Shown: positions 17,841-27,765, counted from the first letter of the stretch. The stretch: DNA of 64,000 nt from Streptomyces sp. Q6 (GCF_036967205.1 NZ_CP146023.1:248001-312000); one strand, 5' to 3'. Translations and numbers: made by a program. The notes: generated by a model not told the origin, from the sequence alone.

Positions 17841-18311
17841 TCACCCGTGCGCTCCTTCTTCTCCTGCTTCTGCTTCGGCTTCTGCTTCCGCGAACCCGCT
17901 GTCCGCACTATCGGCCACTGCTGTCCCGTACAGATCACGGATGCTGACGGCGGCCCCGGACTCCAGACGGCTGAAGACCCAGTCGATGGGATGGCACTCC
18001 CGGGCGTCGGGCAACACCACGATGAAAGGGGCGGATGTGGGGTGGGCGGCCGAGGCGGACCGCCAGGTGCCTCCGATGTGGCGCGTCACGATCTCGCCGA
18101 GGTAGCAGCCGAAGGCGACGAGCGATTCGGCCATCTCCTCGCTGCTCACACCCTCGGCCCGGAAGCCGTCGACGATGTCCTCCACGACATCGATGCTCTC
18201 CGGGCTGTAGTCCAGAGCCGCATCACTGATGTCGGCCGCTGCCGCCACGATGGCGACGGCGAGCTCGGGCGCACTACCGGGTTCGAGCGGGGGGTTCAGG
18301 TGCACCTGCAT
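17841..18311 (-). CDS. hypothetical cytoplasmic protein
   Basis: 156 residues from ATG 18311, with AGGA 5 nt upstream. No signal or membrane segment. A helical N-terminal half (I-V-A-A-A-A-D-I-S-D-A) is followed by Y-L-G-E-I-V-T-R-H-I-G-G-T-W, a pattern seen in small streptomycete proteins of unknown role, and a beta segment F-I-V-V-L-P-D-A-R-E. The C-terminus is strikingly acidic (repeated Glu-Ala pairs). It lies 84 bp upstream of a LAL regulator gene on the same strand. I do not know its function. Confidence 0.7.
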   Translation of the reverse strand: MQVHLNPPLEPGSAPELAVAIVAAAADISDAALDYSPESIDVVEDIVDGFRAEGVSSEEMAESLVAFGCYLGEIVTRHIGGTWRSASAAHPTSAPFIVVLPDARECHPIDWVFSRLESGAAVSIRDLYGTAVADSADSGFAEAEAEAEAGEEGAHG

Positions 18312-18726
18312 GTTGGTCCTCGGGCTGTTGCCGTCAATGAGGTCAAACTAACCGCAGAACACTCGTCTACACATGTCCCTGCCCGGTACATGGCGGAATG
18401 CGACCGTCCGGGGGCGATGCCCAGCGCACATGTTTCTGCTGGTGCGACACACAAACAGCAGCGGGAAATTGCCAAAGTTCTGAAGTGGCCCGATGTTGCC
18501 ACGGCGTAAAGGCGCCCGTCGAGGGGGGCGCCGGTCCCGGTGTGCAGGAGCACGAGGTGGCCGGATTTCGAACAGTGATCACCGAAGTGCTGACAGCAGG
18601 CGTGTTACCTGTAACGATCCCGTCGCCTGCGCTGTTTCGTACAGCTGTCGCATTCGCCTCTCAGCTCCACAGGCAGCCCCATCGACGTGGCACCTGTGTC
18701 GCCTGCCCCTCCGAGCCAGGAGAGCC
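18312..18726. other. intergenic region, 415 bp, with GTTAC/GTAAC inverted repeat
   Basis: Divergent upstream region of the hypothetical gene (minus) and the M4 protease (plus). GTTACCTGTAAC at 18604-18615 is a perfect inverted repeat about 110 bp before the protease start and could be a regulator site. TACACATGTCC at about 18368 resembles the recurring palindrome. No gene is supported. Confidence 0.45.
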
Positions 18727-21069
18727 ATGTCCCGCTTCAAGCTCGCCGCACGTGTTCCGCGTGCGGACCGGCCCACATCGTCCCTCAGACCCGTGGGCGC
18801 GCTCGCCGTCTCCCTCGCCGTGGCCCTGGGCACCCTCGCCCTGACCACCCCGCCCGCCACCGCCGCCCCCGACACCGCCCACACTCCGGCGCCCCCGCTG
18901 GTCGCAACCAAGGCCAGGGTGGGTGCCAAAGCCGTGCCCCTCAGCCCCGCCGAGCGCACGTCGCTGCTCGACCGGGCCGCCGCCGACCGCGCCGCCGTCA
19001 GAAAGGCACTGCACGCCGGAAGCCACGAGAACCTGGTGGCGAAAGACGTCCTGAAGGATGCCGACGGCACGGTCCATACCCGCTACACGCGGACCTACCA
19101 GGGATTGCCCGTCGAGGGCGGCGGCGACCTGATCGTGCACGACGGCCCGCACGGCCGCAGCCTCGACGACTCCCTGCATACCCCGCTGTCCGTCCCCGCC
19201 GTCGACGACGGTGTGACGGCCAAACGCGCAAGGAACGGGGCGCTGGCCGAGGCCAGGAAGGAGCACGTTGAGCACGCCGCCGCCGACGGAACCGCGCGCC
19301 GCATCGTCTGGGCCGGTTCCGGCACTCCGCGCCTGGCCTTCGACCACGTCATCACCGGAGTGCGACAGGACGGCACGCCCAGCCGCCTGCACGTCGTCCT
19401 CGACGCTGCCACCGGCAACCGGCTCGCCGCCTGGGACGAGGTGACCGCGGGCGTCGGCAACAGCCAGTACAGCGGCACCGTCCAGCTCGGCACCCAACGG
19501 GTGGGGGGCACCTACCAGTTGGTCGACACCCAGCGTGGCGGCAACAGCGTCCGTGACGTCACCAACGGGGGCCTCGGCGTCCTGTACACCGACGCCGACG
19601 ACGTCTGGGGCGACGGCACCGCCGACGACCGGGCGACAGCGGCCGTCGACGCCGCCTACGGGTCCCGTACCACCTGGAACTTCTACCACGACGTGTTCGG
19701 CCGCAATGGCATAGCCGACGACGGCGTGGGTGCCGTCTCCAACGTGCACGTCTCGGGCCTGGCCAACGCCTACTGGCTCGACAGCTGCTTCTGCATGACC
19801 TACGGCGACGGCCTGGACAACCGGCACCCGCTCACCGAACTCGACATCGCCGCACACGAGATGACCCACGGCGTCACCGCCGCCACCGCCGGCCTGCTGG
19901 AGACCGGCGAGTCCGGCGCCCTCAACGAGGCCACCAGCGACATCCTGGGCACCGCCGTCGAGTTCTTCGCGAACAACCCCAAGGACGTCCCCGACTACAC
20001 CATCGGCGAGCTCGCCGATGTCCGCGGCACCGGCAAGCCCCTGCGCTATATGGACCGGCCGTCCAAGGACGCCTCGGAAAAGGGCACTTCACAGGATTAC
20101 TGGACCGCCGGAACCCATCTCCTCGATGCGCACTTCGGAGCCGGGGTCGCCAACCACTTCTTCTACCTGATCTCCGAAGGCAGCGGCAGCAAGACCATCA
20201 ACGGTGTCGCCTACGACAGCCCCACCTACGACGGTCTCCCGGTCGCCGGCATCGGACTGCGCAACGCCACCAACGTCTGGTACCGCGCCCTGACGCACTA
20301 CATGACCAGCACCACCGACTACGCCGGAGCACGCACCGCCACCCTCCAGGCCGCGTCCGACCTGTTCGGTACCGCCAGCGACGCCTACGAGTCCGTCGCG
20401 AACGCCTGGGCCGCTGTCAACGTAGGCCCCCGCTACGTCAACCACATCGCGATCACGTCCCTGTCCACCCGTGACGCGGCCGTCGGTCAGCCGGTCGCCC
20501 GCACCGTCGCCGCCGTCTCCACCCGCCCCGGCGCCGTCACCTACGCGGCCGACGGCCTGCCCGCCGGGCTCGCCATCGACACCCGCACCGGCCTGATCTC
20601 CGGTACCCCCACCACCGCGGGCACCTTCCCGACCACCATCACCTTCACGAACTCGGCCGCCGAGAAGCGCCGTTACTTCTTCGACTGGTCCGTCATCGCC
20701 TCCGGCGGCGACTTCTTCGTCGACCCCGACCGCCACGACTACGCCCCCTGGAAGAGCGTCGAGACACCCCTGACGGTGACCGGCCGCACCGGCGACGCGC
20801 CCGCCGACCTCAAGGTTTCCGTGGACCTGGTCCACACCTTCATCGGTGCCCAGGTCGTCCAGTTGATCGCCCCGGACGGCACCGTGCTGATGGTGAAGGA
20901 CTTCACGTGGGACACCGGCACGGAACTGCACGACAGCTTCACCGTGGATTCCTCCGCCCTCCCCGCCAACGGCATCTGGAAGCTCCGCGTCACCGACTAC
21001 ACCCCGGCCGCCCCCGGCATCCCGTTGAGCGAGGGCGGCTACCTGAACCGCTGGAGCCTCACCTTCTGA
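18727..21069 (+). CDS. secreted M4 (thermolysin-type) metalloprotease with Ig-like and P domains
   Basis: 780 residues from ATG 18727, with AGGAGA just upstream. The longer frame to 18493 has no signal. An N-terminal signal peptide (R-R-x-type basic start, then A-V-S-L-A-V-A-L-G) is followed by an FTP/PepSY propeptide. The M4 catalytic domain carries H-E-M-T-H starting at residue 377 and the downstream Glu in N-E-A-T-S-D, giving the three zinc ligands. After the catalytic domain comes a putative Ig-like domain (G-L-P-A-G-L-A-I-D-T) and a C-terminal proprotein-convertase P domain (I-A-P-D-G-T, then W-K-L-R-V-T-D). It should digest extracellular protein. The stop overlaps the end of the facing PAP2 gene by 31 bp. 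Confidence 0.93.
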   Translation: MSRFKLAARVPRADRPTSSLRPVGALAVSLAVALGTLALTTPPATAAPDTAHTPAPPLVATKARVGAKAVPLSPAERTSLLDRAAADRAAVRKALHAGSHENLVAKDVLKDADGTVHTRYTRTYQGLPVEGGGDLIVHDGPHGRSLDDSLHTPLSVPAVDDGVTAKRARNGALAEARKEHVEHAAADGTARRIVWAGSGTPRLAFDHVITGVRQDGTPSRLHVVLDAATGNRLAAWDEVTAGVGNSQYSGTVQLGTQRVGGTYQLVDTQRGGNSVRDVTNGGLGVLYTDADDVWGDGTADDRATAAVDAAYGSRTTWNFYHDVFGRNGIADDGVGAVSNVHVSGLANAYWLDSCFCMTYGDGLDNRHPLTELDIAAHEMTHGVTAATAGLLETGESGALNEATSDILGTAVEFFANNPKDVPDYTIGELADVRGTGKPLRYMDRPSKDASEKGTSQDYWTAGTHLLDAHFGAGVANHFFYLISEGSGSKTINGVAYDSPTYDGLPVAGIGLRNATNVWYRALTHYMTSTTDYAGARTATLQAASDLFGTASDAYESVANAWAAVNVGPRYVNHIAITSLSTRDAAVGQPVARTVAAVSTRPGAVTYAADGLPAGLAIDTRTGLISGTPTTAGTFPTTITFTNSAAEKRRYFFDWSVIASGGDFFVDPDRHDYAPWKSVETPLTVTGRTGDAPADLKVSVDLVHTFIGAQVVQLIAPDGTVLMVKDFTWDTGTELHDSFTVDSSALPANGIWKLRVTDYTPAAPGIPLSEGGYLNRWSLTF

Positions 21070-22073
21070 ACGCCCTGCCCCAGCAGTCTTAGTGAACGGC
21101 GTGGGCCCGCACCTCGGTGTGAGCCCACCGTGTCGTCCGTGACGCAACGCCGCAGCAGCCCGAGCCACACCAGCGAGGTGCCCGCCCCGGCACCCGCCGC
21201 GAGTGCGTGTCCCGCCGTGTACGCGACACCTGGTGCGGACCACGCCGGTGCCACTCCGCAGACGGCGCCCGCGAGGAGGATCCCGCCGGTGCCCAGCCCG
21301 GTGAGTGCGACGAACAGCAGGGGACCGATCACCAGCAGGCTCCCGACCCGACGGCGGCGCCCCGAGACTGCGCGCACTTTGCCGATGCGGGCCAACACGG
21401 AGACGAAGCCGCAGGCGACGGTCAGGACCACCAGGTCGCCGCCGATCACGTCGCTGGGGCGGTGCCATCCGGCGGCCACCGTGTACGCGCCGACGAGGGC
21501 CGCCCACACGGCGCACGCACCCACGGCGGCGGCCCGCAACCGGTAGGGCACGACCAGGGCCAGCCCAACGACCACGCTCGTCGCAATCGCCGTGTGCCCG
21601 CTCGGGAAACTGTTGTCCAGTAGCCGGGGAGGCGCTCCCACCAGGTCCGGGCGCCGCAGCACAAAGCGCTTGAGCACCTCGCTCAGCATGAGTGATCCGC
21701 CTACGACACCCGCTGCGGCCATCGTCACCGCGTAGCACCGGCGCACCGCCCCGATCAGCACCAGCACGGCCACGGCGCCGCCCAGGGACATCACCGTGAT
21801 GTGGTCCAGCACCCGGTCGGCCCGGTGCATCGCGGCCGGCGACTCGTCCTGGGCCCGCCCGGCCCACACGGCGTTCTCCCACAGCTGGCCCGTGGCCGCA
21901 CGGACGAACACCAGGTACACCAGCAGCCATGCCACCGCAGCCACGGCCGCGGCGACACCGAACCGCACGGAGACCCTCGTCGAGAAGCGCCGATCGGCGT
22001 CGTTCTGAGCAGCGTTCAACGGCACGCTCACGAAAGTACGTGTGTACCGGCCCGGAACATATCGCATGGACAT
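21039..22073 (-). CDS. PAP2-superfamily membrane phosphatase
   Basis: 344 residues from ATG 22073. The start is uncertain: there is no ribosome site and a second ATG lies two codons on. Several hydrophobic helices. The three phosphatase motifs are present in order: K-R-F-V-L-R-R-P, then P-S-G-H-T-A, then A-G-W-H-R-P-S-D-V-I-G-G, with the catalytic His in the second and third. Such enzymes dephosphorylate lipid phosphates or undecaprenyl pyrophosphate at the membrane. The C-terminal 45 residues are low in similarity to the family and lie where the frame overlaps the protease end, so the native stop may have been lost. Confidence 0.85.
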   Translation of the reverse strand: MSMRYVPGRYTRTFVSVPLNAAQNDADRRFSTRVSVRFGVAAAVAAVAWLLVYLVFVRAATGQLWENAVWAGRAQDESPAAMHRADRVLDHITVMSLGGAVAVLVLIGAVRRCYAVTMAAAGVVGGSLMLSEVLKRFVLRRPDLVGAPPRLLDNSFPSGHTAIATSVVVGLALVVPYRLRAAAVGACAVWAALVGAYTVAAGWHRPSDVIGGDLVVLTVACGFVSVLARIGKVRAVSGRRRRVGSLLVIGPLLFVALTGLGTGGILLAGAVCGVAPAWSAPGVAYTAGHALAAGAGAGTSLVWLGLLRRCVTDDTVGSHRGAGPRRSLRLLGQGVQKVRLQRFR

Positions 22074-22159
22074 GTGATGACGGGTGTTGAGTGCCGAAAC
22101 TACCTTGTCCTACCTGAAATCCGGTTCAAAGTCGCGGGCCGGCCCCCAAGGAGAGACTC

Positions 22160-23782
22160 ATGCGAGTACACACGTATGCCATCTGGCCCGCCCTCACCAC
22201 CGCCGTGGCCCTCACTCTCACCGGTTGCAGCGGGTCCGGCGGCGGCGACGGCGGCGCGGCCGTGCTCAGTGCGGTCTGGGGTGACCCGCAGAACCCGCTG
22301 GAGCCCGCCAACACCAACGAGGTGGAGGGCGGCAAGGTCCTCGGCATGATCTTCCGTGGCCTCAAGGAGTACGACCCGAAGACCGGCAAAGCCGAGAACG
22401 CGGTCGCCCGGAGCATCACCACCACGGACTCCCGCACCTTCACCGTCAAGCTCAAGAAGGGCTGGAAGTTCAGCAACGGTGAGCCCATCACCGCGCACTC
22501 CTTCGTGGACGCCTGGAACTACGGGGCGAGCCTGAAGAGCAACCAGAAGAACGCGTACTTCTTCGGCTACATCGAGGGCTACGACAAGGTCCATCCGGAC
22601 ACCGGCAAGCAGACCGCCGACTCCCTGTCCGGGCTGAAGGTCGTCAACGACCAGACCTTCACCATCCGGCTCACCCAGAAGTTCTCCACGTTCCCCGACA
22701 CCCTTGGCTACGTCGCGTTCGCGCCGCTGCCCAAGGCGTTCTTCACCGACCACGCCGCCTGGCTCGCCAAGCCGGTGGGCGACGGGCCGTACACCATCGA
22801 GTCGTACACCAAGGGTGCGCAGATGCAGCTGCGCAAGTGGGACGGCTACCCGGGTGCCGACAAGGCTGAGAACGGCGGCGTGGACCTGAAGGTCTACACG
22901 GACAACAACACCGCCTACACCGACCTCCAGGCCGGCAATCTCGACCTCGTCGACGATGTTCCGGCGCAGCAACTCACCCATGTCCGCAAGGACTTGGGTG
23001 ACCGCTACCTCAACACCCCGGCCGGCATCATCCAGACCCTCGCGTTCCCGTTCTACGACAATGACTGGAACACCGCCGGCGCGGCGAAGGTCCGCAAGGG
23101 CCTGTCCATGGCCATCAACCGGGCGCAGATCACCAAGACGATCTTCCAGAACACCCGTACCCCCGCCACCGACTGGACCTCCCCCGTGCTCGGCGCGAGC
23201 GGCGGTTACAAGGAAGGGCTGTGCGGCGACTACTGCGACTACAACCCCACCGAGGCCAAGCAGCTCATCCAGGAGGGCGGCGGCATCCCCGGCGGGCAGC
23301 TCAAGATCACATACAACGCCGACACCGGCTCCCACAAGGAGTGGGTGGACGCGGTCTGCAACTCCATCAACAACGTCCTCGGCGACGACAAGGCGTGCGT
23401 GGGCTCGCCGGTCGGCACCTTCGCCGACTTCCGCAACCTCATCGGCCAGGACAAGCTGACCGGGCCGTTCCGCGCCGGCTGGCAGATGGACTACCCGCTC
23501 ATCCAGGACTTCCTCCAGCCGCTGTACTACACCGACGCCTCCTCCAACGACGGCAAGTGGTCCCACAAGAAGTTCGACAAGCTGGTCGACCAGGCCAACG
23601 CGCAGACCGACCCGAAGAAGGCCGTACAGCTCTTCCAGCAGGCCGAGGGCGTCCTTCGGGACGACATGGGAGCCATCCCGCTCTGGTACCAGAACGGAAG
23701 CGCCGGCTGGTCCGGCAGGTTGTCCCATGTCGCCCTCGATCCGTTCAGCGTCCCGGTCTACAACGAGATCAAGGTCGGCTGA
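22160..23782 (+). CDS. dipeptide/oligopeptide ABC transporter, substrate-binding lipoprotein
   Basis: 540 residues from ATG 22160, with GGAGA 6 nt upstream. A lipoprotein signal with lipobox L-T-G-C ends at Cys near residue 23. The rest is a family 5 solute-binding protein: an early L-S-A-V-W-G-D-P strand, F-R-G-L-K-E-Y-D, V-G-D-G-P-Y-T-I and the C-terminal I-P-L-W-Y motif. It captures peptides outside the membrane and delivers them to the permeases encoded next. First gene of a five-gene operon whose members overlap or nearly touch. Peptide import affects aerial growth in Streptomyces (BldK is the known case), but nothing shows this copy is BldK. Confidence 0.95.
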   Translation: MRVHTYAIWPALTTAVALTLTGCSGSGGGDGGAAVLSAVWGDPQNPLEPANTNEVEGGKVLGMIFRGLKEYDPKTGKAENAVARSITTTDSRTFTVKLKKGWKFSNGEPITAHSFVDAWNYGASLKSNQKNAYFFGYIEGYDKVHPDTGKQTADSLSGLKVVNDQTFTIRLTQKFSTFPDTLGYVAFAPLPKAFFTDHAAWLAKPVGDGPYTIESYTKGAQMQLRKWDGYPGADKAENGGVDLKVYTDNNTAYTDLQAGNLDLVDDVPAQQLTHVRKDLGDRYLNTPAGIIQTLAFPFYDNDWNTAGAAKVRKGLSMAINRAQITKTIFQNTRTPATDWTSPVLGASGGYKEGLCGDYCDYNPTEAKQLIQEGGGIPGGQLKITYNADTGSHKEWVDAVCNSINNVLGDDKACVGSPVGTFADFRNLIGQDKLTGPFRAGWQMDYPLIQDFLQPLYYTDASSNDGKWSHKKFDKLVDQANAQTDPKKAVQLFQQAEGVLRDDMGAIPLWYQNGSAGWSGRLSHVALDPFSVPVYNEIKVG

Positions 23783-23787
23783 TCGAT

Positions 23788-24711
23788 GTGGGGCACTATC
23801 TGATACGGCGTCTGCTCCAGATGATTCCGGTGTTCATCGGAGCCACGCTGCTGATCTTCCTCATGGTCAACGTCCTCGGCGACCCGGTCGCGGGGCTGTG
23901 CGGGGACAAGTCGTGCGACCCCGCCACCGCCGCCCAGCTGAAGAAGGAATTCGGCCTCGACCGACCGGTCCTGGAGCAGTACCTGACCTACATGGGCCAC
24001 CTCGTCACCGGCGACTTCGGCACCGCCTTCAACGGGCAGAAGGTCATCGATCTGATGAGCAGCGCCTTCCCGGTCACCATTCGGCTGACCGTCGTGGCCG
24101 TCCTCCTCGAGATCGTCCTCGGTCTCGGCCTCGGACTCTTCACCGGCCTGAGCCAAGGCCGCGTGCTGGACAGCGCGATCCTGTTGCTGACCTTGGTCGT
24201 CATCTCGATCCCGACCTTCGTCACCGGCCTCGTGCTCCAGCTCCTGCTGGGTGTCGAGTGGAGCTGGATCTCGCCCTCCGTGTCCACGGAGGCGCCCTTC
24301 AGCGAGCTGATCGTGCCGGGCCTGGTGCTGGCGTCGGTGTCGCTGGCGTACGTGACGCGGCTGACCCGGACGTCGATCGCTGAGAACCGCCGCAGCGACT
24401 ACGTGCGTACGGCGGTGGCGAAGGGCCTGCCGAGACGGCGGGTCGTCACCCGCCACCTCCTGCGCAACTCGCTCATCCCGGTGGTCACCTTCATCGGCAC
24501 CGACATCGGCGCCCTGATGGGCGGCGCGATCGTCACGGAGCGGATCTTCAACATTCACGGCGTCGGCTACCAGCTCTACCAGGGCATCGTGCGCCAGAAC
24601 AGCCAGACGGTGGTCGGCTTCGTGACCGTGCTCGTGCTGGTCTTCCTGGTCGCCAGCCTGCTCGTCGATCTCCTGTACGCCGTACTCGACCCGAGGATCC
24701 GCTATGCCTGA
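23788..24711 (+). CDS. peptide ABC transporter permease (DppB type)
   Basis: 307 residues from GTG 23788, five bases after the binding-protein stop. N-terminal H-Y-L-I-R-R-L-L-Q-M-I-P-V-F-I-G-A-T is the typical DppB opening helix. The large loop holds G-L-D-R-P-V-L-E-Q-Y and G-D-F-G-T-A-F. The EAA-type cytoplasmic loop (Y-V-R-T-A-V-A-K-G-L) contacts the ATPases. Six membrane helices. It forms the membrane channel with the next gene product. Confidence 0.94.
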   Translation: MGHYLIRRLLQMIPVFIGATLLIFLMVNVLGDPVAGLCGDKSCDPATAAQLKKEFGLDRPVLEQYLTYMGHLVTGDFGTAFNGQKVIDLMSSAFPVTIRLTVVAVLLEIVLGLGLGLFTGLSQGRVLDSAILLLTLVVISIPTFVTGLVLQLLLGVEWSWISPSVSTEAPFSELIVPGLVLASVSLAYVTRLTRTSIAENRRSDYVRTAVAKGLPRRRVVTRHLLRNSLIPVVTFIGTDIGALMGGAIVTERIFNIHGVGYQLYQGIVRQNSQTVVGFVTVLVLVFLVASLLVDLLYAVLDPRIRYA

Positions 24712-25585
24712 GCCGACGGCATCCGCCGCGCCGCAGGGCGCGGCACGCAGCCTCGGGTCCGACGCGATCCGCGACCTGTTGCGCAACCCCGTCTTCGTCC
24801 TCTCCGCCCTGGTGATCCTCTTCCTGATCGTGATCTCCCTCTGGCCGTCCCTGATCGCATCAGGCAACCCATTGAAGTGCGACCTCGCCAAGGCACAGCA
24901 GGGCTCGCAGCCCGGCCATCCCTTCGGCTACGACGGTCAGGGCTGCGACGTCTACACGCGCACCGTCTACGGCGCCCGTACGTCCGTCACGGTCGGCGTT
25001 TGCGCCACGCTCGGTGTCACGGTTCTGGGATCGGTCCTCGGCGGTCTCGCCGGTTTCTTCGGCGGCCTGGGGGACACCATCCTGTCCCGCATCACCGACA
25101 TCTTCTTCGCCATCCCCGTCCTCCTGGGCGGCCTGGCACTGCTCTCCGTGGTCACTGGCGGCACCGTCTGGCCGGTCATCGGCTTCATGGTGCTGCTGGG
25201 CTGGCCCCAGGTGTCCCGCATCGCGAGGGGCGCGGTCATCACGGCCAAGCAGAACGACTACGTGCAGGCCGCGAGAGCCCTGGGCGCCTCCAACTCCCGC
25301 CTGCTGCTCCGCCACATCGCGCCCAACGCCGTGGCTCCCGTCATCGTCGTGGCCACCATCGCGCTGGGCACCTACATCTCCCTCGAGGCGACCCTGTCCT
25401 ACCTGGCTGTGGGCCTCAAGCCCCCCACGGTCAGCTGGGGCATCGACATCTCCGCGGCCTCCCCGTACATCCGCAACGCCCCGCACATGCTGCTGTGGCC
25501 GGCCGGCGCCCTCGCGGTCACCGTCCTGGCGTTCATCATGCTCGGCGACGCGGTCCGCGACGCCCTCGACCCGAAGCTGAGGTGA
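24704..25585 (+). CDS. peptide ABC transporter permease (DppC type)
   Basis: 293 residues from ATG 24704, overlapping the previous gene by 8 bp. A hydrophobic first helix at residues 30-50, a periplasmic loop with H-P-F-G-Y-D-G-Q-G-C-D-V, then five helices, with the EAA loop Y-V-Q-A-A-R-A-L-G-A-S. The ending L-D-P-K-L-R is typical of DppC. It pairs with the DppB-type partner. Confidence 0.94.
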   Translation: MPEPTASAAPQGAARSLGSDAIRDLLRNPVFVLSALVILFLIVISLWPSLIASGNPLKCDLAKAQQGSQPGHPFGYDGQGCDVYTRTVYGARTSVTVGVCATLGVTVLGSVLGGLAGFFGGLGDTILSRITDIFFAIPVLLGGLALLSVVTGGTVWPVIGFMVLLGWPQVSRIARGAVITAKQNDYVQAARALGASNSRLLLRHIAPNAVAPVIVVATIALGTYISLEATLSYLAVGLKPPTVSWGIDISAASPYIRNAPHMLLWPAGALAVTVLAFIMLGDAVRDALDPKLR

Positions 25586-25588
25586 GTC

Positions 25589-26563
25589 GTGCTCCTGGAA
25601 GTGCGTGATCTGCACGTTGAGTTCAAGACCCGGGACGGGGTCGCCAGAGCCGTCAACGGGGTCTCTTACAGCGTCGACGCGGGCGAGACGCTGGCGGTGC
25701 TCGGAGAGTCCGGCTCGGGCAAGTCCGTCACCGCGCAGGCGGTGATGGGCATCCTCCCGTCCCCGCCCGGCCGGGTCACCGCGGGCGAGGTTGTGTTCCA
25801 GGGCCGGGACTTGCTGAAGCTGAAGGAGAGCGAGCGGCGCAAGGTCCGGGGCGCCGAGATGGCGATGGTCTTCCAGGACGCGCTGTCGTCGCTCAACCCG
25901 GTGCTGAGCGTGGGCGACCAGCTCGGTGAGATGTTCATGGTCCATCGGGGCATGTCGAAGAAGGACGCGCGGGCCAAGGCCGTCGAGCTGATGGACCGGG
26001 TGCGCATTCCGGCAGCGAAGGAGCGGGTCAAGCAGTATCCGCACCAGTTCTCCGGCGGTATGCGTCAACGCATCATGATCGCGATGGCATTGGCTCTGGA
26101 GCCGGCTCTGATCATCGCCGACGAACCCACGACCGCGTTGGACGTGACGGTTCAGGCCCAAGTCATGGAACTGCTCGCGGAGTTGCAGCACGAGTACCAC
26201 ATGGGCCTGATCCTCATCACCCACGACCTGGGCGTGGTGGCGGACGTGGCGGACCGGATCGCGGTGATGTATGCGGGCCGCATCGTCGAGCAGGCCCCTG
26301 TCCGCGAGATCTACAAGGCCCCGGCGCACCCCTACACGCGCGGCCTCCTGGACTCCATCCCGCGTCTGGACCAGAAGGGCCAGCAGCTCTACGCGATCAA
26401 GGGTCTGCCGCCGAATTTGATGAGCATCCCTCCGGGGTGTGCGTTCCACCCCCGCTGCCCAATGGCCCAGGACATCTGCCGCACCGACGAACCGCGACTG
26501 AACAAGCTGGACAACTACCGGCAGAGCGCCTGTCACTTCTGGGAGGAGTGCCTCGATGGCTGA
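25589..26563 (+). CDS. peptide ABC transporter ATPase (DppD type)
   Basis: 324 residues from GTG 25589, with AGGTGA 3-4 nt upstream and only 3 bp after the permease stop. Walker A G-E-S-G-S-G-K-S, signature F-S-G-G-M-R-Q-R, Walker B L-I-I-A-D-E-P-T. The C-terminal extension has the four-cysteine-type oligopeptide-transporter motif (P-G-C-A-F-H-P-R-C-P and C-x6-later Cys), which in relatives can hold an iron-sulfur cluster. It hydrolyses ATP to drive peptide uptake. Confidence 0.95.
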   Translation: MLLEVRDLHVEFKTRDGVARAVNGVSYSVDAGETLAVLGESGSGKSVTAQAVMGILPSPPGRVTAGEVVFQGRDLLKLKESERRKVRGAEMAMVFQDALSSLNPVLSVGDQLGEMFMVHRGMSKKDARAKAVELMDRVRIPAAKERVKQYPHQFSGGMRQRIMIAMALALEPALIIADEPTTALDVTVQAQVMELLAELQHEYHMGLILITHDLGVVADVADRIAVMYAGRIVEQAPVREIYKAPAHPYTRGLLDSIPRLDQKGQQLYAIKGLPPNLMSIPPGCAFHPRCPMAQDICRTDEPRLNKLDNYRQSACHFWEECLDG

Positions 26564-27581
26564 GCCGATCATCGAAGTGACCGGGCTGGTCAAGCACTAC
26601 CCGCTCACCCAAGGCATCCTGTTCAAGAAGCAGGTCGGTGCCGTGAAGGCGGTCGACGGTCTGGACTTCACGCTCAACAAAGGGGAGACCCTCGGGATTG
26701 TGGGGGAGTCGGGCTGCGGCAAGTCGACGGTCGCGAAGATGCTGGTCAATCTTGAGCAGCCGACGGCTGGTTCGATCAAGTACAAGGGCGAGGACATCAC
26801 CAAGCTGTCCGGCAAGGCTCTGAAGGCAGTGCGTCGCAACATCCAGATGGTGTTCCAGGACCCGTACACCTCGCTCAACCCTCGAATGACGGTCGGCGAC
26901 ATCATCGGCGAGCCCTACGACATTCACCCCGAGGTGGCCCCCAAGGGCGACCGCCGACGCAGGGTCCAAGACCTCCTGGACGTGGTCGGGCTCAACCCCG
27001 AATACATCAACCGCTACCCGCACCAGTTTTCCGGTGGCCAGCGCCAGCGCATCGGCATCGCACGGGGGTTGGCCCTGCGCCCGGAGGTGATCGTCGCCGA
27101 CGAACCCGTCTCCGCGCTCGACGTCTCCGTCCAGGCCCAGGTCGTCAACCTGATGGACCGCCTCCAGAACGAGTTCGACCTCTCCTACGTCTTCATCGCC
27201 CACGACCTCTCGATCGTCCGCCACATCTCCGACCGCGTTGGCGTCATGTACCTGGGCCGGATCGTGGAGATCGGCAGGGACGAGGAGATCTACGACTACC
27301 CCACCCACCCCTACACCCAGGCCCTGCTCTCCGCGGTCCCTGTCCCCGACCCCGAGGCCCGCGAACACCGCGAGCGCATCATCCTGGCCGGCGACGTCCC
27401 CTCACCCACCAACATCCCTTCCGGCTGCCGTTTCCGCACCCGGTGCTGGAAGGCCAAGGAACGCTGCGCTACGGAAGTCCCGGTTCTGGCTATCCCCACC
27501 GGCCTCCCCGACTCCACCGGGCCGGCAGCCCACGACTCGGCATGCTTCTTCGCCGAGGAGCGGTCGTCGGCTGCGAGGTGA
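26556..27581 (+). CDS. peptide ABC transporter ATPase (DppF type)
   Basis: 341 residues from ATG 26556, overlapping the DppD-type gene by 8 bp. Walker A G-E-S-G-C-G-K-S, Q-loop V-F-Q-D-P-Y-T-S-L-N-P, signature F-S-G-G-Q-R-Q-R and Walker B V-I-V-A-D-E-P-V. The C-terminal oligopeptide-transporter domain contains P-S-G-C-R-F-R-T-R-C. It should pair with the DppD-type subunit as a heterodimer. A hairpin 36 bp past its stop probably ends the operon. Confidence 0.95.
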   Translation: MAEPIIEVTGLVKHYPLTQGILFKKQVGAVKAVDGLDFTLNKGETLGIVGESGCGKSTVAKMLVNLEQPTAGSIKYKGEDITKLSGKALKAVRRNIQMVFQDPYTSLNPRMTVGDIIGEPYDIHPEVAPKGDRRRRVQDLLDVVGLNPEYINRYPHQFSGGQRQRIGIARGLALRPEVIVADEPVSALDVSVQAQVVNLMDRLQNEFDLSYVFIAHDLSIVRHISDRVGVMYLGRIVEIGRDEEIYDYPTHPYTQALLSAVPVPDPEAREHRERIILAGDVPSPTNIPSGCRFRTRCWKAKERCATEVPVLAIPTGLPDSTGPAAHDSACFFAEERSSAAR

Positions 27582-27616
27582 CCCGGCGTGGTGGCGTCGT
27601 TGTTGACGACGAAGGG

Positions 27617-27651
27617 GTTCCGCGGGCGCCGGCGGACCGGCCGCGGAACCT
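27617..27651 (+). terminator. hairpin ending the peptide importer operon
   Basis: GGTTCCGCGG (27617-27626) pairs perfectly with CCGCGGAACC (27642-27651) around a GC-rich loop, followed by TCTTG. Located 36 bp after the last operon stop. Confidence 0.6.
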
Positions 27652-27765
27652 CTTGCTGCCCAGCGCGAGGGACGCCGCGCTCGTCGAAGATGCCGATGCC
27701 GCATACATGTGGACCCGCCTCGGAGCTGTGGCCTTTGTTGCGGCAAGCGTCCGAGATGGACAAGA